DNA of 64,000 bases from contig JAIYAQ010000024.1 in assembly GCA_027488975.1 (NCBI GenBank), positions 62,001-126,000 of the forward strand, read 5' to 3'. Numbering within the stretch: the first letter of the stretch is position 1; each line of letters starts with the position of its first letter. Positions 1-11,221 of the stretch are shown here, one piece after another. The DNA is from Cyanobium sp. E1_MAG_00006 (lineage in GTDB: Bacteria; Cyanobacteriota; Cyanobacteriia; PCC-6307; Cyanobiaceae). The translations under genes and the position numbers were made by a program. The notes below the pieces were generated by a model that was given only the letters and a program-made list of their open reading frames with translations, ran no database searches and was not told the DNA's origin.

Positions 1-30
1 CAGACGCTGGTGACGCTGGCCATCGGCTGA
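1..30 (+). CDS. 3' end of an upstream coding region (partial)
   Basis: The first 30 bases read in frame 1 as QTLVTLAIG followed by TGA. The stop overlaps the ATG of the next gene (TGATG), the tight arrangement common in this genome. Nine residues are too few to identify a product. The call rests only on the open frame and the stop/start overlap. Confidence 0.35.
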   Translation, partial: QTLVTLAIG

Positions 31-1790
31 TGGTGATGCAACCCTCCTGGTCACTCCACCTGCTGTCGGAGATCCTCGCGGCCTTCTCAACCGAAGACCC
101 CGAGAACCTGCGCAATGTGGTGAACCGGGTGGCGGAATCCGTGGAGGCGGAGGTGGCAGCCATCCTCAGCGATGGCACGATCCGTTTCTGCATCGGCATG
201 ACGGGGGACGAACGCCAGCAGCTCGAGAGCCTGGCCAGCAGCCGACCGCCGCAGATCACCATCGGCGCCGGACGGCTGAACAGCTACTGGGCCCCGCTTG
301 GTGAGGGCAATCTGCTCGTGGTGGGTCGCCTCGGGGACACCTTCGACGTCGAAGAACGCTCCCTGCTGCGCGCCATGGCCCGCAGCATCGAACTCAGCCT
401 GCGGATGCTCGAAGCCATCTCCGCTGAACGGCAGGCCCGGCTCGATGCCTCCTACCAGGCCTGCCATGACGCGCTCACCGATCTGCCGAACCGGCTACTG
501 GTGCTGGAACGCCTCTGCCGCTGGACCCAGCAGCCTCCAGACGATGGCGCTTGCGGCACCGCCGTTCTGTTCATCGACATCGACCGCTTCAAGTGGGTGA
601 ACGATGCCCACGGCCATGCCGCAGGCGATGAGCTGCTGGTGCATGTGAGCCGCATCCTGCAGCGCTCGGTGCGGCGGGACGATCTGGTGGGGCGACTCTC
701 GGGCGACGAGTTCATCGTGATCACCCGCACCCGCAAACCGGAAGCGGCGTCGGAGCTGGCCCAGCGGATCATCACCGCGATCCGGCGGCCGATTCACGTG
801 GCCGGAACCGAACTGAGCCACTCCGCCTCCGTGGGCATCTGCCTGGCCCAACCGGGCGATACCGCCTCCTTGCTGATCGAGAACGCCGACATGGCGATGT
901 ATCGAGCCAAGGCCCTGGGGCGGGGGCGCTACGCCCTGTTCCAACCGAGCATGCGCGAGGAGGCCCGCAACCGGCTGGCTCTGGAGGAGGCCCTGCGGCA
1001 TGCCGTCGGCAACGGTGAGATCGTCTGCCACCTGCAGCCGATCGTCCGACTGGTGGACCGTCAGCTGGTGGGGTTCGAGGCCCTGGCCCGCTGGAAGCAT
1101 CCTCAGCAGGGCCTGCTGGCACCAACGGCCTTCATTGCCGCCGCCGAGGACAGCGGCCTGATCGAAGGAATCGATCTCTGGATGATGGAAGCGGCCTGTC
1201 GAGCCCTGGGGCGCTGGCAGCAGCTACCCGGCCTGGAGCATCTGCGGCTGTCGGTGAACTTGTCCGCCCGCACCCTCAGTGCAGCCGATCTGGTGCAACG
1301 GATCGAGCCGATCCTGGCGGCCAGTGGCATCGCACCATCGCAGCTCTTCCTGGAGATCACCGAAACCTCGCTGGTGGAGGACATCCAGTCGACGACGAGC
1401 ACCATTCAGGGGCTCCGCCATCTCGGGCTGAAGCTGGCGATCGACGACTTCGGCACCGGCTATTCGTCGCTGCTGTACCTCAAGCGCTTCCCGGTGGGTC
1501 TGCTCAAGATCGACCAGTCGTTTGTGGCCGATCTGGGCAGCGATCCGGAGGATGAAGCCATCGCCCAGGCGATCGTCTCCCTGGCCGGAGCCCTCGGCGT
1601 TAGCGTGGTGGCGGAGGGGGTGGAAACGGAGACCCAGGAAGCGCGGCTGCTGGAGCTGGGCAGCGACTACGCCCAGGGTCACCTCTACGGCCCTGGACTG
1701 GAGATCGAAGCCACCGAACGTCTGTTGATCGAACCGGCGCTGCCGCGCAGCGAGCCTGGCCCGAGCCTCAAAGCGATCGACCGCTCCTAA
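30..1790 (+). CDS. GGDEF-EAL protein (c-di-GMP cyclase/phosphodiesterase)
   Basis: A 586-residue cytoplasmic protein with three parts: an N-terminal GAF-like sensory region (about 1-130), a GGDEF domain (about 145-305) and an EAL domain (about 325-570). The GGDEF signature is SGDEF (about 224-228), a variant still found in active cyclases. The EAL domain keeps the catalytic set: EAL near 350, VNLSA, EITET, DDFGTGYSSL, LKIDQSF and AEGVET. Phosphodiesterase activity is therefore likely, and cyclase activity possible. No membrane segment is seen. The start (ATG at 30, or ATG at 36) overlaps the stop of the preceding frame. The last 23 bases overlap the end of the convergent glycosyltransferase gene. 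Which signal the GAF-like region senses cannot be read from sequence. Confidence 0.92.
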   Translation: MVMQPSWSLHLLSEILAAFSTEDPENLRNVVNRVAESVEAEVAAILSDGTIRFCIGMTGDERQQLESLASSRPPQITIGAGRLNSYWAPLGEGNLLVVGRLGDTFDVEERSLLRAMARSIELSLRMLEAISAERQARLDASYQACHDALTDLPNRLLVLERLCRWTQQPPDDGACGTAVLFIDIDRFKWVNDAHGHAAGDELLVHVSRILQRSVRRDDLVGRLSGDEFIVITRTRKPEAASELAQRIITAIRRPIHVAGTELSHSASVGICLAQPGDTASLLIENADMAMYRAKALGRGRYALFQPSMREEARNRLALEEALRHAVGNGEIVCHLQPIVRLVDRQLVGFEALARWKHPQQGLLAPTAFIAAAEDSGLIEGIDLWMMEAACRALGRWQQLPGLEHLRLSVNLSARTLSAADLVQRIEPILAASGIAPSQLFLEITETSLVEDIQSTTSTIQGLRHLGLKLAIDDFGTGYSSLLYLKRFPVGLLKIDQSFVADLGSDPEDEAIAQAIVSLAGALGVSVVAEGVETETQEARLLELGSDYAQGHLYGPGLEIEATERLLIEPALPRSEPGPSLKAIDRS

Positions 1791-3257
1791 CCAGCGAGGG
1801 ATCAAAGCCGTAGAACTCGAGGGTGGCCGCCGGGCGGCCGCCACGCCGAACCACCACCTGGCCCAGGGGGCGTAGGGGGCCGAATCGCCAAGGCCGATCA
1901 GCCGCCGGACCTGCCAGGCTGCTGATCGGCGCGTAGTCGCCAACGACGGCGAACAGAACACCGCGGCTGGCCTGGGGGTTGAGCTGCTGACGCCAGTGAT
2001 CAAAGGCGCGGTTATCGCCGGAGTAGGTGGTGAATTGTGCCCGGGTCCGGCCCTGTAACGCCAGAGCCAGGAACCCCGGCAGCTCATAGCGGTTGGAGGC
2101 GATCACATCGGCGTCCAACAACGCCTTCCAGATAGCTGGATGCCGGCTCAGCTCGGAGCGCAGGGCAGCCGGCAGCAGCAACTGGCCGGAGGTATCGGCG
2201 GCAGGGGGCACCAGAGCCGACGCCACACCCCAGCGCACATGGGCCGCTGCTGCCAGGCTCAGAACAGGAGTGAGCACTGCGGTGACGACCACCAGCAGGC
2301 GCAGCCACAGGCGTGACCACAGGCCCGGCCTGGCCAGCAGGGCTGCAGCCGGGGGAAGCAGCAACCACCAGGCCGGCACCAGCCAACTCGCCAGCACCTG
2401 CATCCGTCCTGACAGGAACAAAAACAGCAGCAGCTGGGGCCAGGCCAGCGCCTGCAGCAGACGACCGGGCCCTCGCAGCAGGGCCAGCAGCAGCAGCACA
2501 CCGATGCTGGGAAACAGCAACGCGAGCTGACTGAGCAGGAACAGAGGAGGGCCCTGCCAGTGGAACACCGCCGCTGCCGAACGGCCGGAGTGGAAAGCGA
2601 ACGACACCCAGCCGTTCTGGGCATTCCAGATCCAGAGGGGTGCGCTGGTGGCCACAAAGCCCAGCAACACCAGCGCCGTGTCGCGCCAGCGCAGCTGCCG
2701 TTGCCGCAGGGAATCGAACAGGCGCAGCAGCGCCAGGGTCAGCACCAGCAGCAGCCCCTGATATTTGGCCAGACAGAGTGCCCCAAGGATCAGGCCGAAC
2801 AGCAAGGATTCCCAGACGCGGCGGGGGGCATGCAGCGGATGCCGCGACAGCCACCACAGCAACACGCTCATCATCAGGAGCAGTGGACTGTCGGGCAGGA
2901 GCAGCAGACCGCCACAGGCCAGCAGCAGCGGCGAGAGGCTGCCGAGGGCAGCCGCGATCCAGGCGGCTCTGGCACCGAACCAACGGCCGGTTGCCGAAGC
3001 CAGCAGCGCCAGGGAGGCGGCATAGCTGAACAGACCCGGCAGCCGCAGGGCGAACACCGGTTCGAGCCGAAAGACGGACGACAGAACCTGCCCCAGGCCG
3101 GACCAGAGCGCCACGGCCGGGGGATGGTCGAAGTAACTCAGCGCCGGATACTGACCGTAAAAGAGGTAATAGCTCTCGTCGTAGCCAGGCGGCAGGATCA
3201 GCGCCAGCAGCCCACGCAGCACGAAGCCCCCAAGCAGGATTAGCGCCGTGGCCCGAT

Positions 3258-3261
<4 letters not shown>
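1768..3261 (-). CDS. GT39/ArnT-like membrane glycosyltransferase
   Basis: A 497-residue polytopic protein whose N-terminus carries the acidic loop motif [10 protein letters not shown] (about 28-37) after the first membrane segment. This is typical of PMT_2/GT39 dolichyl- or polyprenyl-phosphate sugar transferases. About ten hydrophobic segments follow, then a soluble C-terminal region (about 370-497). By family it should transfer a sugar from a lipid-phosphate donor on the outer face of the cytoplasmic membrane; donor and acceptor are unknown. The ATG overlaps the acs stop by ATGA, so the two are likely co-transcribed and translationally coupled. The functional link to acetate activation is unclear and may be only positional. 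Confidence 0.85.
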
Positions 3262-5291
<2,030 letters not shown>

Positions 5292-5452
5292 CGCCAGCGC
5301 GACAGGAAAGGTGCAGAGGGGAATTCAAGCCGCCATACCGGGCTGATACCAGCACAACGGCGCGATCCGTGAAGGTCTGCAGCGAAGCCGAAAGGCTCGC
5401 TCGCAATCCGCTGGGGCGACCCAGTGGACTCGAGGGATGCCGCCGGGGCCCC

Positions 5453-6532
5453 TCAGGCCGGGTAATAGAAAAAAGCGGTGGCCAGGATGGCGTAGGTGGC
5501 CAGCAGCAGCACCCCCTCGAGCCAGTTGGAGCGGGCTTCGATGCTCACCAGATTCACGATCAACACCCCCAGCCCCAGGGCGATCACCTCGAATCCGGTG
5601 AAATCCAGGTCCATCGGCTGACCGATGGCGGAGGCGATCAGCACCAGGGCCGGTGCCATCAGCAACGCCACCAGCAGACTGGAGCCCATCGCCAGCTGCA
5701 GTGGCAGATCCATCTGATTGCGCAGGGCACCACGCACCGCCGGCACGTATTCCGAGAAGCCACCCACGATCGGGATCACGATCACACCGGTGAACAGCGG
5801 CGAGAGGCCCAGGGCAGCGGTGGCGGGCTGCAGGCTGGTCACGAACACCTCCGACTGCAGCGCCAGACCGGCAGTGCTGAACAGCAGCAGGGCGATCCAG
5901 GGCAGCAGGCCCGAACCGCGCTGGCCATTGGCTTCCGCATCACCCGCCTCAAGCAGCAGATGGGGCGGCTCGAACAGGTGGTTGTGGGTCACCAGCGAGA
6001 ACACCAGGGTGAGCAGGTAGATCACGATCAGGATCACGGCCACCGTGAGCGAGAGGCCGTGGATCGCCACCACGTCATCGATACCGGAGGTGGAGATCAA
6101 GGCGGCCGGCAGGGCCAGGGCGATCACCGCCAGGGTCATGGCGGCGCCATTGGTGCGCACCACCGCGGGCTGGAAGTGCTGCTCGGCGTAGCGCAGGCCA
6201 CCGCACAGCATCGCCATGCCCGTGACCAGAAGCACATCGGAAAGGATCGCGCCGGTGATGCTGGCCTTCACCACATCGATCAGTCCCTGGCGCAGGGCGG
6301 TGATGGCGATGATCAGCTCGGCGAAGTTACCGAACACGGCAGTGCACAGGGCGCCCACGGTGGGGCCGCTGCGCTCGGCAATGGCCTCGGTGGCCTGGCT
6401 GAGCAGCAGAGCAAAAGGAATGATTCCCGCGCCTGCCAGCACGAACACCAGCAGATCGGAGGCTCCCCGCTGCTCGGCGAGCAGCGACAGGGGCAGCAGC
6501 ACCAGCAGGGGGAAAAGGAGCTTGCGCGTCAC
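5453..6532 (-). CDS. CAX-type Ca2+/H+ antiporter family protein
   Basis: A 359-residue protein of about eleven hydrophobic segments with the two inverted alpha-repeat regions of the Ca2+:cation antiporter superfamily. The first repeat has GNFAELIIA, matching the GNxxE motif. The second has GGFSEYVPAV where classical CAX proteins carry GNxxE followed by His. In repeat one, the position normally Asn before LLV is Asp (LSDVLLV). The fold assignment is firm, but these changes at ion-coordinating positions make Ca2+ specificity uncertain. It is transcribed divergently from the HAD phosphatase gene with a 63-base gap. Confidence 0.85.
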   Translation of the reverse strand: MTRKLLFPLLVLLPLSLLAEQRGASDLLVFVLAGAGIIPFALLLSQATEAIAERSGPTVGALCTAVFGNFAELIIAITALRQGLIDVVKASITGAILSDVLLVTGMAMLCGGLRYAEQHFQPAVVRTNGAAMTLAVIALALPAALISTSGIDDVVAIHGLSLTVAVILIVIYLLTLVFSLVTHNHLFEPPHLLLEAGDAEANGQRGSGLLPWIALLLFSTAGLALQSEVFVTSLQPATAALGLSPLFTGVIVIPIVGGFSEYVPAVRGALRNQMDLPLQLAMGSSLLVALLMAPALVLIASAIGQPMDLDFTGFEVIALGLGVLIVNLVSIEARSNWLEGVLLLATYAILATAFFYYPA

Positions 6533-6595
6533 GCCCTGGGGCCCATCAGCATCCAGTCAAACGCGTCGAACGAGCCGCCGTTGCAGGATGGTGGG

Positions 6596-7288
6596 ATGGG
6601 TCTGCCGGCTGCCTGCCTCTTCGATCTCGACGGGCTGCTGCTCGATACCGAGCCTCTGCACGCCGAGGCCTGGCAGCAGGCCGCCAGCCGGTTCGGACGA
6701 ACGCTCTCGCCGCAGGAACTGCTGACCCTGCGGGGCCGGCGCCGGCTGGATTGTGCGGAGCAGGTTCTGCACTGGATCGACGCCAGCGGACTCTCCACCC
6801 CCAGCCGGGACGACCTGCTTGCGGTGCGCCAGCCGATTGCCGAAGCGCTGCTGATCCACGCCAAGCCGATGCCCGGCGCGGCGGAGCTGGTGAGCCGCCT
6901 CCAGGCACTGGGCATTCCGATGGCCCTGGCCACCAGCAGTTCAAAGGCGGCGGTTGCCCTCAAGACGGGTCCACATCCCTGGCTGGAGCTGATCGAGGCG
7001 CGGGTGCATGGTGATGATCCCGACCTGCTGGCAGGCAAACCGGCACCGGATGTGTTCCTGCTGGCCGCTCAGCGGCTTGGGGTGAACTCCAGCGAATGCT
7101 GGGCCTTTGAGGACTCACCGGCGGGGGCACAGGCAGCGCTGGCAGCGGGATGCCGCGTGTATGTGCTGCCACCGCAGCTGCTGAACACTGGCGATGCTGC
7201 AGCAGAGGCTGCAGAGCTTGCCCTCCTTTACCCAGGCATCGAGCGGTTTCTGAACAGCCTGGAGGCCATGCTCAAGGAGCTTGGCTGA
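6596..7288 (+). CDS. HAD-superfamily sugar-phosphatase/phosphoglucomutase-like protein
   Basis: A 230-residue HAD subfamily IA hydrolase. Motif I is CLFDLDGLLLDTEPLH (nucleophile Asp within FDLDG), motif II is ALATSSSKAAV, the lysine lies in the GKPAPDVFLLAAQRLG region, and motif III is CWAFEDSPAGAQAAL. This pattern is shared by beta-phosphoglucomutase-like proteins and by sugar- or nucleotide-phosphate phosphatases, so the substrate is not assignable. The open frame runs far upstream, but homology begins at ATG 6596, after the divergent antiporter start, so that start was chosen. It converges on the polyprenyl synthase gene, leaving 28 bases. Confidence 0.9.
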   Translation: MGLPAACLFDLDGLLLDTEPLHAEAWQQAASRFGRTLSPQELLTLRGRRRLDCAEQVLHWIDASGLSTPSRDDLLAVRQPIAEALLIHAKPMPGAAELVSRLQALGIPMALATSSSKAAVALKTGPHPWLELIEARVHGDDPDLLAGKPAPDVFLLAAQRLGVNSSECWAFEDSPAGAQAALAAGCRVYVLPPQLLNTGDAAAEAAELALLYPGIERFLNSLEAMLKELG

Positions 7289-7316
7289 AATGGACGTGCC
7301 CTGAGAGGAGGTCGCT

Positions 7317-8288
7317 TCAGTACAACCGGCTGAGCACGAACTCCGGCAGCTCCAGCAGGGCACTGCGCGAGTCGGACGGTGGCAGCCAGGTGAGGGCATC
7401 ACGGGCCTCGTTGGCGAAGCTTTCGGCCAGGGTGCGGGATCGCTGAATGGCACTGCTGCCGCGCACGAGATCAAGGGCCTGAGCAAGATCGCCCGCTTCG
7501 CTGAACTCCCGTTCGATCAGACCGGCAAGTGATGGGCGTTCCTCAAGGGCATAGAGCGCCGGGGCTGTGAGGTAGCCGCTGGCCAGATCGCTGGCTGCAG
7601 GCTTGCCCAGCTGCTGATCGCTGCCGGTGAAATCGAGGATGTCGTCCACAACCTGGAAGGCCAGGCCGAGCTGGCGACCGAAGCGGTAAAGCCCATCCAG
7701 CTGAGACGATGGCAGACCGCTGAGCACCCCGGCAGCACGGGCACTGTTGGCGATCAGCGAAGCGGTTTTGCAGTAGCTCTTCTCGAGGTACGTCTCGAAG
7801 CTCTGCCCGGTGTCGTAGCGGAACAGGCCTTGGCGCACCTCACCATCAGCCAGGTCCATGATCACGCGGCTGAGCAGTTTCACCACCTCCAGATCATCGA
7901 GGTTAGCGAGGTGCCAGCTGGCCTGGGCGAACAGAAAATCGCCCGCCAGAACCGCAACACGGTGATTGAAACGACTGTGAACGGTGTCCACACCACGGCG
8001 CGTGGAGGCCTCGTCCACGACGTCATCGTGCACCAGCGAGGCGGTATGGATCATCTCGGTGATCTCCGCCAGACGCCGGTGCCGGCTGCTCAGTTCGCCG
8101 TCAGGCGAGAGCGCACGGGAAATCAACAGAACGATGCCGGGGCGCAGGCGCTTGCCTCCGGCACTGAACAGGTGTTCGGCAGCAGCCTGGAGGATCGGAT
8201 GACCAGCGCCGATCAGGCTGCGCAGATCGCTCAGCAGAGCCTCGAGGTCGGCCTCGACGGGCTGTAACAGCTCTGCAACGGTGGCCAT
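7317..8288 (-). CDS. sds: long-chain all-trans polyprenyl diphosphate synthase (probably solanesyl diphosphate synthase)
   Basis: A 323-residue prenyltransferase with both aspartate-rich motifs: DDVVDEASTRRG (first, about residue 92) and DDILDFTG (second, about 217). The family condenses isopentenyl diphosphate into long polyprenyl diphosphates. In cyanobacteria the orthologue supplies the C45 tail of plastoquinone. Small residues before the first motif fit a long-chain product, but chain length is not readable with certainty. It lies 51 bases downstream of murI on the same strand, at the end of a likely nitrilase-amidase-murI-sds transcription unit. GGPP synthase (crtE) is the main alternative; the overall pattern (GAGHPILQAAAEHLFSAGGKRLRP) favours solanesyl-type enzymes. 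Confidence 0.9.
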   Translation of the reverse strand: MATVAELLQPVEADLEALLSDLRSLIGAGHPILQAAAEHLFSAGGKRLRPGIVLLISRALSPDGELSSRHRRLAEITEMIHTASLVHDDVVDEASTRRGVDTVHSRFNHRVAVLAGDFLFAQASWHLANLDDLEVVKLLSRVIMDLADGEVRQGLFRYDTGQSFETYLEKSYCKTASLIANSARAAGVLSGLPSSQLDGLYRFGRQLGLAFQVVDDILDFTGSDQQLGKPAASDLASGYLTAPALYALEERPSLAGLIEREFSEAGDLAQALDLVRGSSAIQRSRTLAESFANEARDALTWLPPSDSRSALLELPEFVLSRLY

Positions 8289-8339
8289 GTCCCCCTGCGG
8301 TGCGGCGATCCTAGAAGGCTCGGACCATGGGTCGCAGGC

Positions 8340-9200
8340 TCAGAGACCCAACAGCTGGGGGCTGGCTCCATCGGACTCCAGCCAGCGCAGGGAGGAACTG
8401 TGGCAGTCGGCACCCACCAGACGGGAAACAGCACGGTCGAAGGCCTGCTCCTCGCCGGTGGTGAAGAAGCGATGGCTGCCGGCACCGCTATCCGGCGGCA
8501 GAGCCAGGCCGCGTTGCCGCAGCACCTCCCCCAGGTGACGGGCCACCGCCGGAGCAGGGTCCAGCACCGCCAGGCTCGGTCCCACCAGGCGCCGAATGGC
8601 CTCGATCACGAAGGGATAGTGGGTGCAACCCAGCACGATCGTGTCGGCACCGGCCGCCAGCATCGGCTCCAGAAAAGAGCGCAGGGTGTGATCACAGTCA
8701 TCCCCCTCCAGCTGCCCCTGCTCCACCAGGTCCGCAAGGCCGATGCAGACCTGCTCCACCACACGAACGTCGCTGGCATGGCGGCCGACGGTGGCGCGGT
8801 AGAGCTGCCCCTGAAAGGTGGCCGGCGTGGCCATGACCCCCACGACGCCTGAACGCGTAAGCGCCACAGCGGGTTTCACGGCCGGCTCCAGCCCGAGGAT
8901 CGGCAGATCGGGATAACGCCGCCGCAGGGGTTGCAGGGCAACGGCGGAGGCGGTGTTGCAGGCCACCACGAGCGCCTTGCAGCCCTGGTCCACGAGCTGA
9001 TCAGCCACCGCCAGGCAGAAGTGCTGGATCTCGGCGGCGGAACGGTTGCCGTAGGGCACATGCGCCTGATCGGCGAGGTAGAGAACCGACTCACAGGGCA
9101 AGTGGTGAACGACCTGGCGCCAGACGCTCAGACCGCCCACCCCCGAATCAAAGATGCCGATCGGGTCTGCGCGCTGGAGAGTCCGCTCGCCAGCGCTCAT
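8340..9200 (-). CDS. murI: glutamate racemase
   Basis: A 286-residue enzyme that interconverts L- and D-glutamate for peptidoglycan stem peptides. The N-terminal signature GIFDSGVGGLSVWR and the two catalytic cysteine motifs VACNTASA and LGCTHYPF are present, and length is normal. Its ATG overlaps the stop of the upstream amidase gene by ATGA, so a cell-wall precursor enzyme and a cell-wall hydrolase are translationally coupled. Confidence 0.97.
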   Translation of the reverse strand: MSAGERTLQRADPIGIFDSGVGGLSVWRQVVHHLPCESVLYLADQAHVPYGNRSAAEIQHFCLAVADQLVDQGCKALVVACNTASAVALQPLRRRYPDLPILGLEPAVKPAVALTRSGVVGVMATPATFQGQLYRATVGRHASDVRVVEQVCIGLADLVEQGQLEGDDCDHTLRSFLEPMLAAGADTIVLGCTHYPFVIEAIRRLVGPSLAVLDPAPAVARHLGEVLRQRGLALPPDSGAGSHRFFTTGEEQAFDRAVSRLVGADCHSSSLRWLESDGASPQLLGL

Positions 9201-10321
9201 GGATTGGCCACCAGGTAGCGCAGCAGCCCGTTGGCCAGCGCCACGGCAAGACGGCGCCGGAAGGCGGGATCAGCCAGGCGAGGGGAATCGAGGGAGCCGG
9301 TCACGAACCCCATCTCCACCAGCGCGGATGGCATCACGGTGCGGCGGATCACGAAGAAGCGCCCGGGCCGCGCCCCCCGGTCGGGACTGCCAGGTGAAAT
9401 GGCCAGGATCTGCTCCTGCACCGCCTGGGCCAGGGCCCGCGAGCGGCTGCTCTCGAAATAGAAGGTCTCGATCCCGTTCACATCCGGGCGCGCCATGCTC
9501 AGGGCATTGGCGTGGATGCTGAGGAACAGATCGGCCCGGCTGTTGTTGGCGAGCGCCACCCGCGGCGGCAGGTCCACGTCCACCTCGGAGGTGCGGGTCA
9601 TCAGCACATTGATGCCCTTCGCCTGCAGCAGCTGGGCCAGCTGCAGGCTGACGTCCAGCACCACATCGGTTTCGCGCAGGCCGTTGATGCCCACCGCACC
9701 GGGATCCGGACCGCCGTGGCCGGGATCGATCACGATCGTGTAGCGGCCGCGGGGCACGTCCGGAAGGCCACTCGCCGAGGGCAGCGATCCCTGGGGCAGG
9801 CGTGGCTGCCACGGCACCTGGGCACGCCAACTGGGGACCGGGGTAGCGGCCTCAAGATCACCCTCACCGATCGCGGCGGTGGCGGCGGCCGCCGGGCCCA
9901 GCTCCATCCGCCAGCGGTCTGAGCTGGTTCCCACCAGTCGCAGCCGGCTGGGATCCAGGGGCGTGCCGGGCTGGAACTCAAACACCAGCCTGGTGGTGTC
10001 CTCGCCGGGACGGCCCACCCGCACCTGGCGCACGGCGCCGTTGCCGGGGATGGTGCGCGTGCGCTGAGGGGCTCCGGGAAGATCGATCCAGACCCGCGGC
10101 CCAACGCCGGCACGGCCTTCCTCGTAGAAGGCCTGCAGTGCGGCGGCGGGGGCGGTGCGCAGCTCCAGCACGCCCTCGCTGCTGAAGCGCCAGGCGGAAA
10201 GAGCACTGGCAGCCCAGGCCGGCAGGCTGGCCAGGACCGAGAGGGGCAGGGCAACAGCAAGCAGAAGCAGGCCCGGTAGACGGGCCTGCCGCCGGAAGCG
10301 GCGCTGTGGTGAAGGCGGCAT
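9197..10321 (-). CDS. N-acetylmuramoyl-L-alanine amidase with AMIN domain
   Basis: A 374-residue exported peptidoglycan amidase. From the chosen ATG (10321) it starts with a basic stretch and a hydrophobic signal segment (LPGLLLLAVALPLSVLASLPAWAASA). An AMIN-like beta domain follows (about 35-140), then a zinc-dependent Amidase_3 domain (about 185-374) with VIDPGHGGPDPGAVG, the metal Glu in the RETD segment, SIHANA, and the terminal catalytic region VEMGF. It cleaves the bond between MurNAc and L-Ala, usually at the division septum. The frame is open 111 bases further upstream, but that extension runs into the nitrilase gene and precedes the signal peptide. Confidence 0.94.
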   Translation of the reverse strand: MPPSPQRRFRRQARLPGLLLLAVALPLSVLASLPAWAASALSAWRFSSEGVLELRTAPAAALQAFYEEGRAGVGPRVWIDLPGAPQRTRTIPGNGAVRQVRVGRPGEDTTRLVFEFQPGTPLDPSRLRLVGTSSDRWRMELGPAAAATAAIGEGDLEAATPVPSWRAQVPWQPRLPQGSLPSASGLPDVPRGRYTIVIDPGHGGPDPGAVGINGLRETDVVLDVSLQLAQLLQAKGINVLMTRTSEVDVDLPPRVALANNSRADLFLSIHANALSMARPDVNGIETFYFESSRSRALAQAVQEQILAISPGSPDRGARPGRFFVIRRTVMPSALVEMGFVTGSLDSPRLADPAFRRRLAVALANGLLRYLVANP

Positions 10322-10328
10322 CACCGGC

Positions 10329-11147
10329 TCAGAACAGGGCGGGGCGGCGATGCTGCAGGCTCGGCATCTGGGCCTGGATGCGCTGGCGATGGCCAACATC
10401 CACCGGAGCCACAGCCAGTCCCGGCACCACACCGGCGTCCGCCAGCACGGTGCCCCACGGATCGATCACCAGGGAGTGGCCATGGGTCTGGCGTCGATTG
10501 CCGTGGTTGCCGGTCTGGGCCGGGGCCACCACGTAGGTGGTGTTCTCGATGGCCCTGGCCTGAAGCAGCACCTGCCAGTGGTCCTTGCCGGTGAAGGCAG
10601 TGAACGCCGCCGGAATGAACAGCACATCGGCACCGGCACCGGCCAGATGGCGGTAGAGCTCAGGGAAGCGGACGTCGTAACAGATCGACAGGCCGACGCG
10701 GCAGAGGCCGGGTACCTCCACCACGGGGGGTAGGTCCTGACCGGGCATCACCGTGGCCGACTCGCGGTAGGTGTTGCCGTCAGGCAGATCCACATCAAAG
10801 AGATGAATCTTGTCGTAGGTGGCGAGGATCTGGCCGTCCTTGCCCACCAGCTCAGCGCGATTGCTGGTGAGCCGCTCGCCGGCTGGCACCGGATAGCCAC
10901 CGCCCAGCAGCGTCACCTGGTAGCGGCGGGCCATGGTGACCAGGAAGCGCTGCGCCCGCTCCGCCAGGCTGGGGGCAAGCTCCAGGCGGCGCTCGTCGTC
11001 GCCCATGAAGGCGAAATTCTCGGGCAGACCCACCAGCTCGGCGCCGCGCCGGGCAGCCAGCTCGATCTGCTCCTCGGCGACGGCGAAATTGAGTTCAGGA
11101 TCCGACGTGCTGGTGAGCTGAATCGCTGCCGCCAGAAAGCTTGTCAC
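10329..11147 (-). CDS. carbon-nitrogen hydrolase (nitrilase superfamily, Nit/omega-amidase-like)
   Basis: A 272-residue cytoplasmic amidohydrolase with the Glu-Lys-Cys catalytic triad visible in order: GLPENFAF (Glu), TYDKIHLFDVDL (Lys) and LSICYDVRFPELYRHL (Cys). This resembles the Nit1/Nit2 branch, whose members include omega-amidases and deaminated-glutathione amidases; the actual substrate is not readable. The frame extends upstream into comB, but homology begins at TSFLAAAIQ, so a GTG start at 11147 was chosen. It ends 7 bases before the amidase start and is probably co-transcribed with amidase, murI and the prenyl synthase. Confidence 0.88.
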   Translation of the reverse strand: MTSFLAAAIQLTSTSDPELNFAVAEEQIELAARRGAELVGLPENFAFMGDDERRLELAPSLAERAQRFLVTMARRYQVTLLGGGYPVPAGERLTSNRAELVGKDGQILATYDKIHLFDVDLPDGNTYRESATVMPGQDLPPVVEVPGLCRVGLSICYDVRFPELYRHLAGAGADVLFIPAAFTAFTGKDHWQVLLQARAIENTTYVVAPAQTGNHGNRRQTHGHSLVIDPWGTVLADAGVVPGLAVAPVDVGHRQRIQAQMPSLQHRRPALF

Positions 11148-11221
11148 CGCAACCGTCTTGCCGTCGCAGGCACTGTAAGGGGCCCGGCAATGGGCCCCAT
11201 GCCAGCGGCGAGCCCGCCGTC

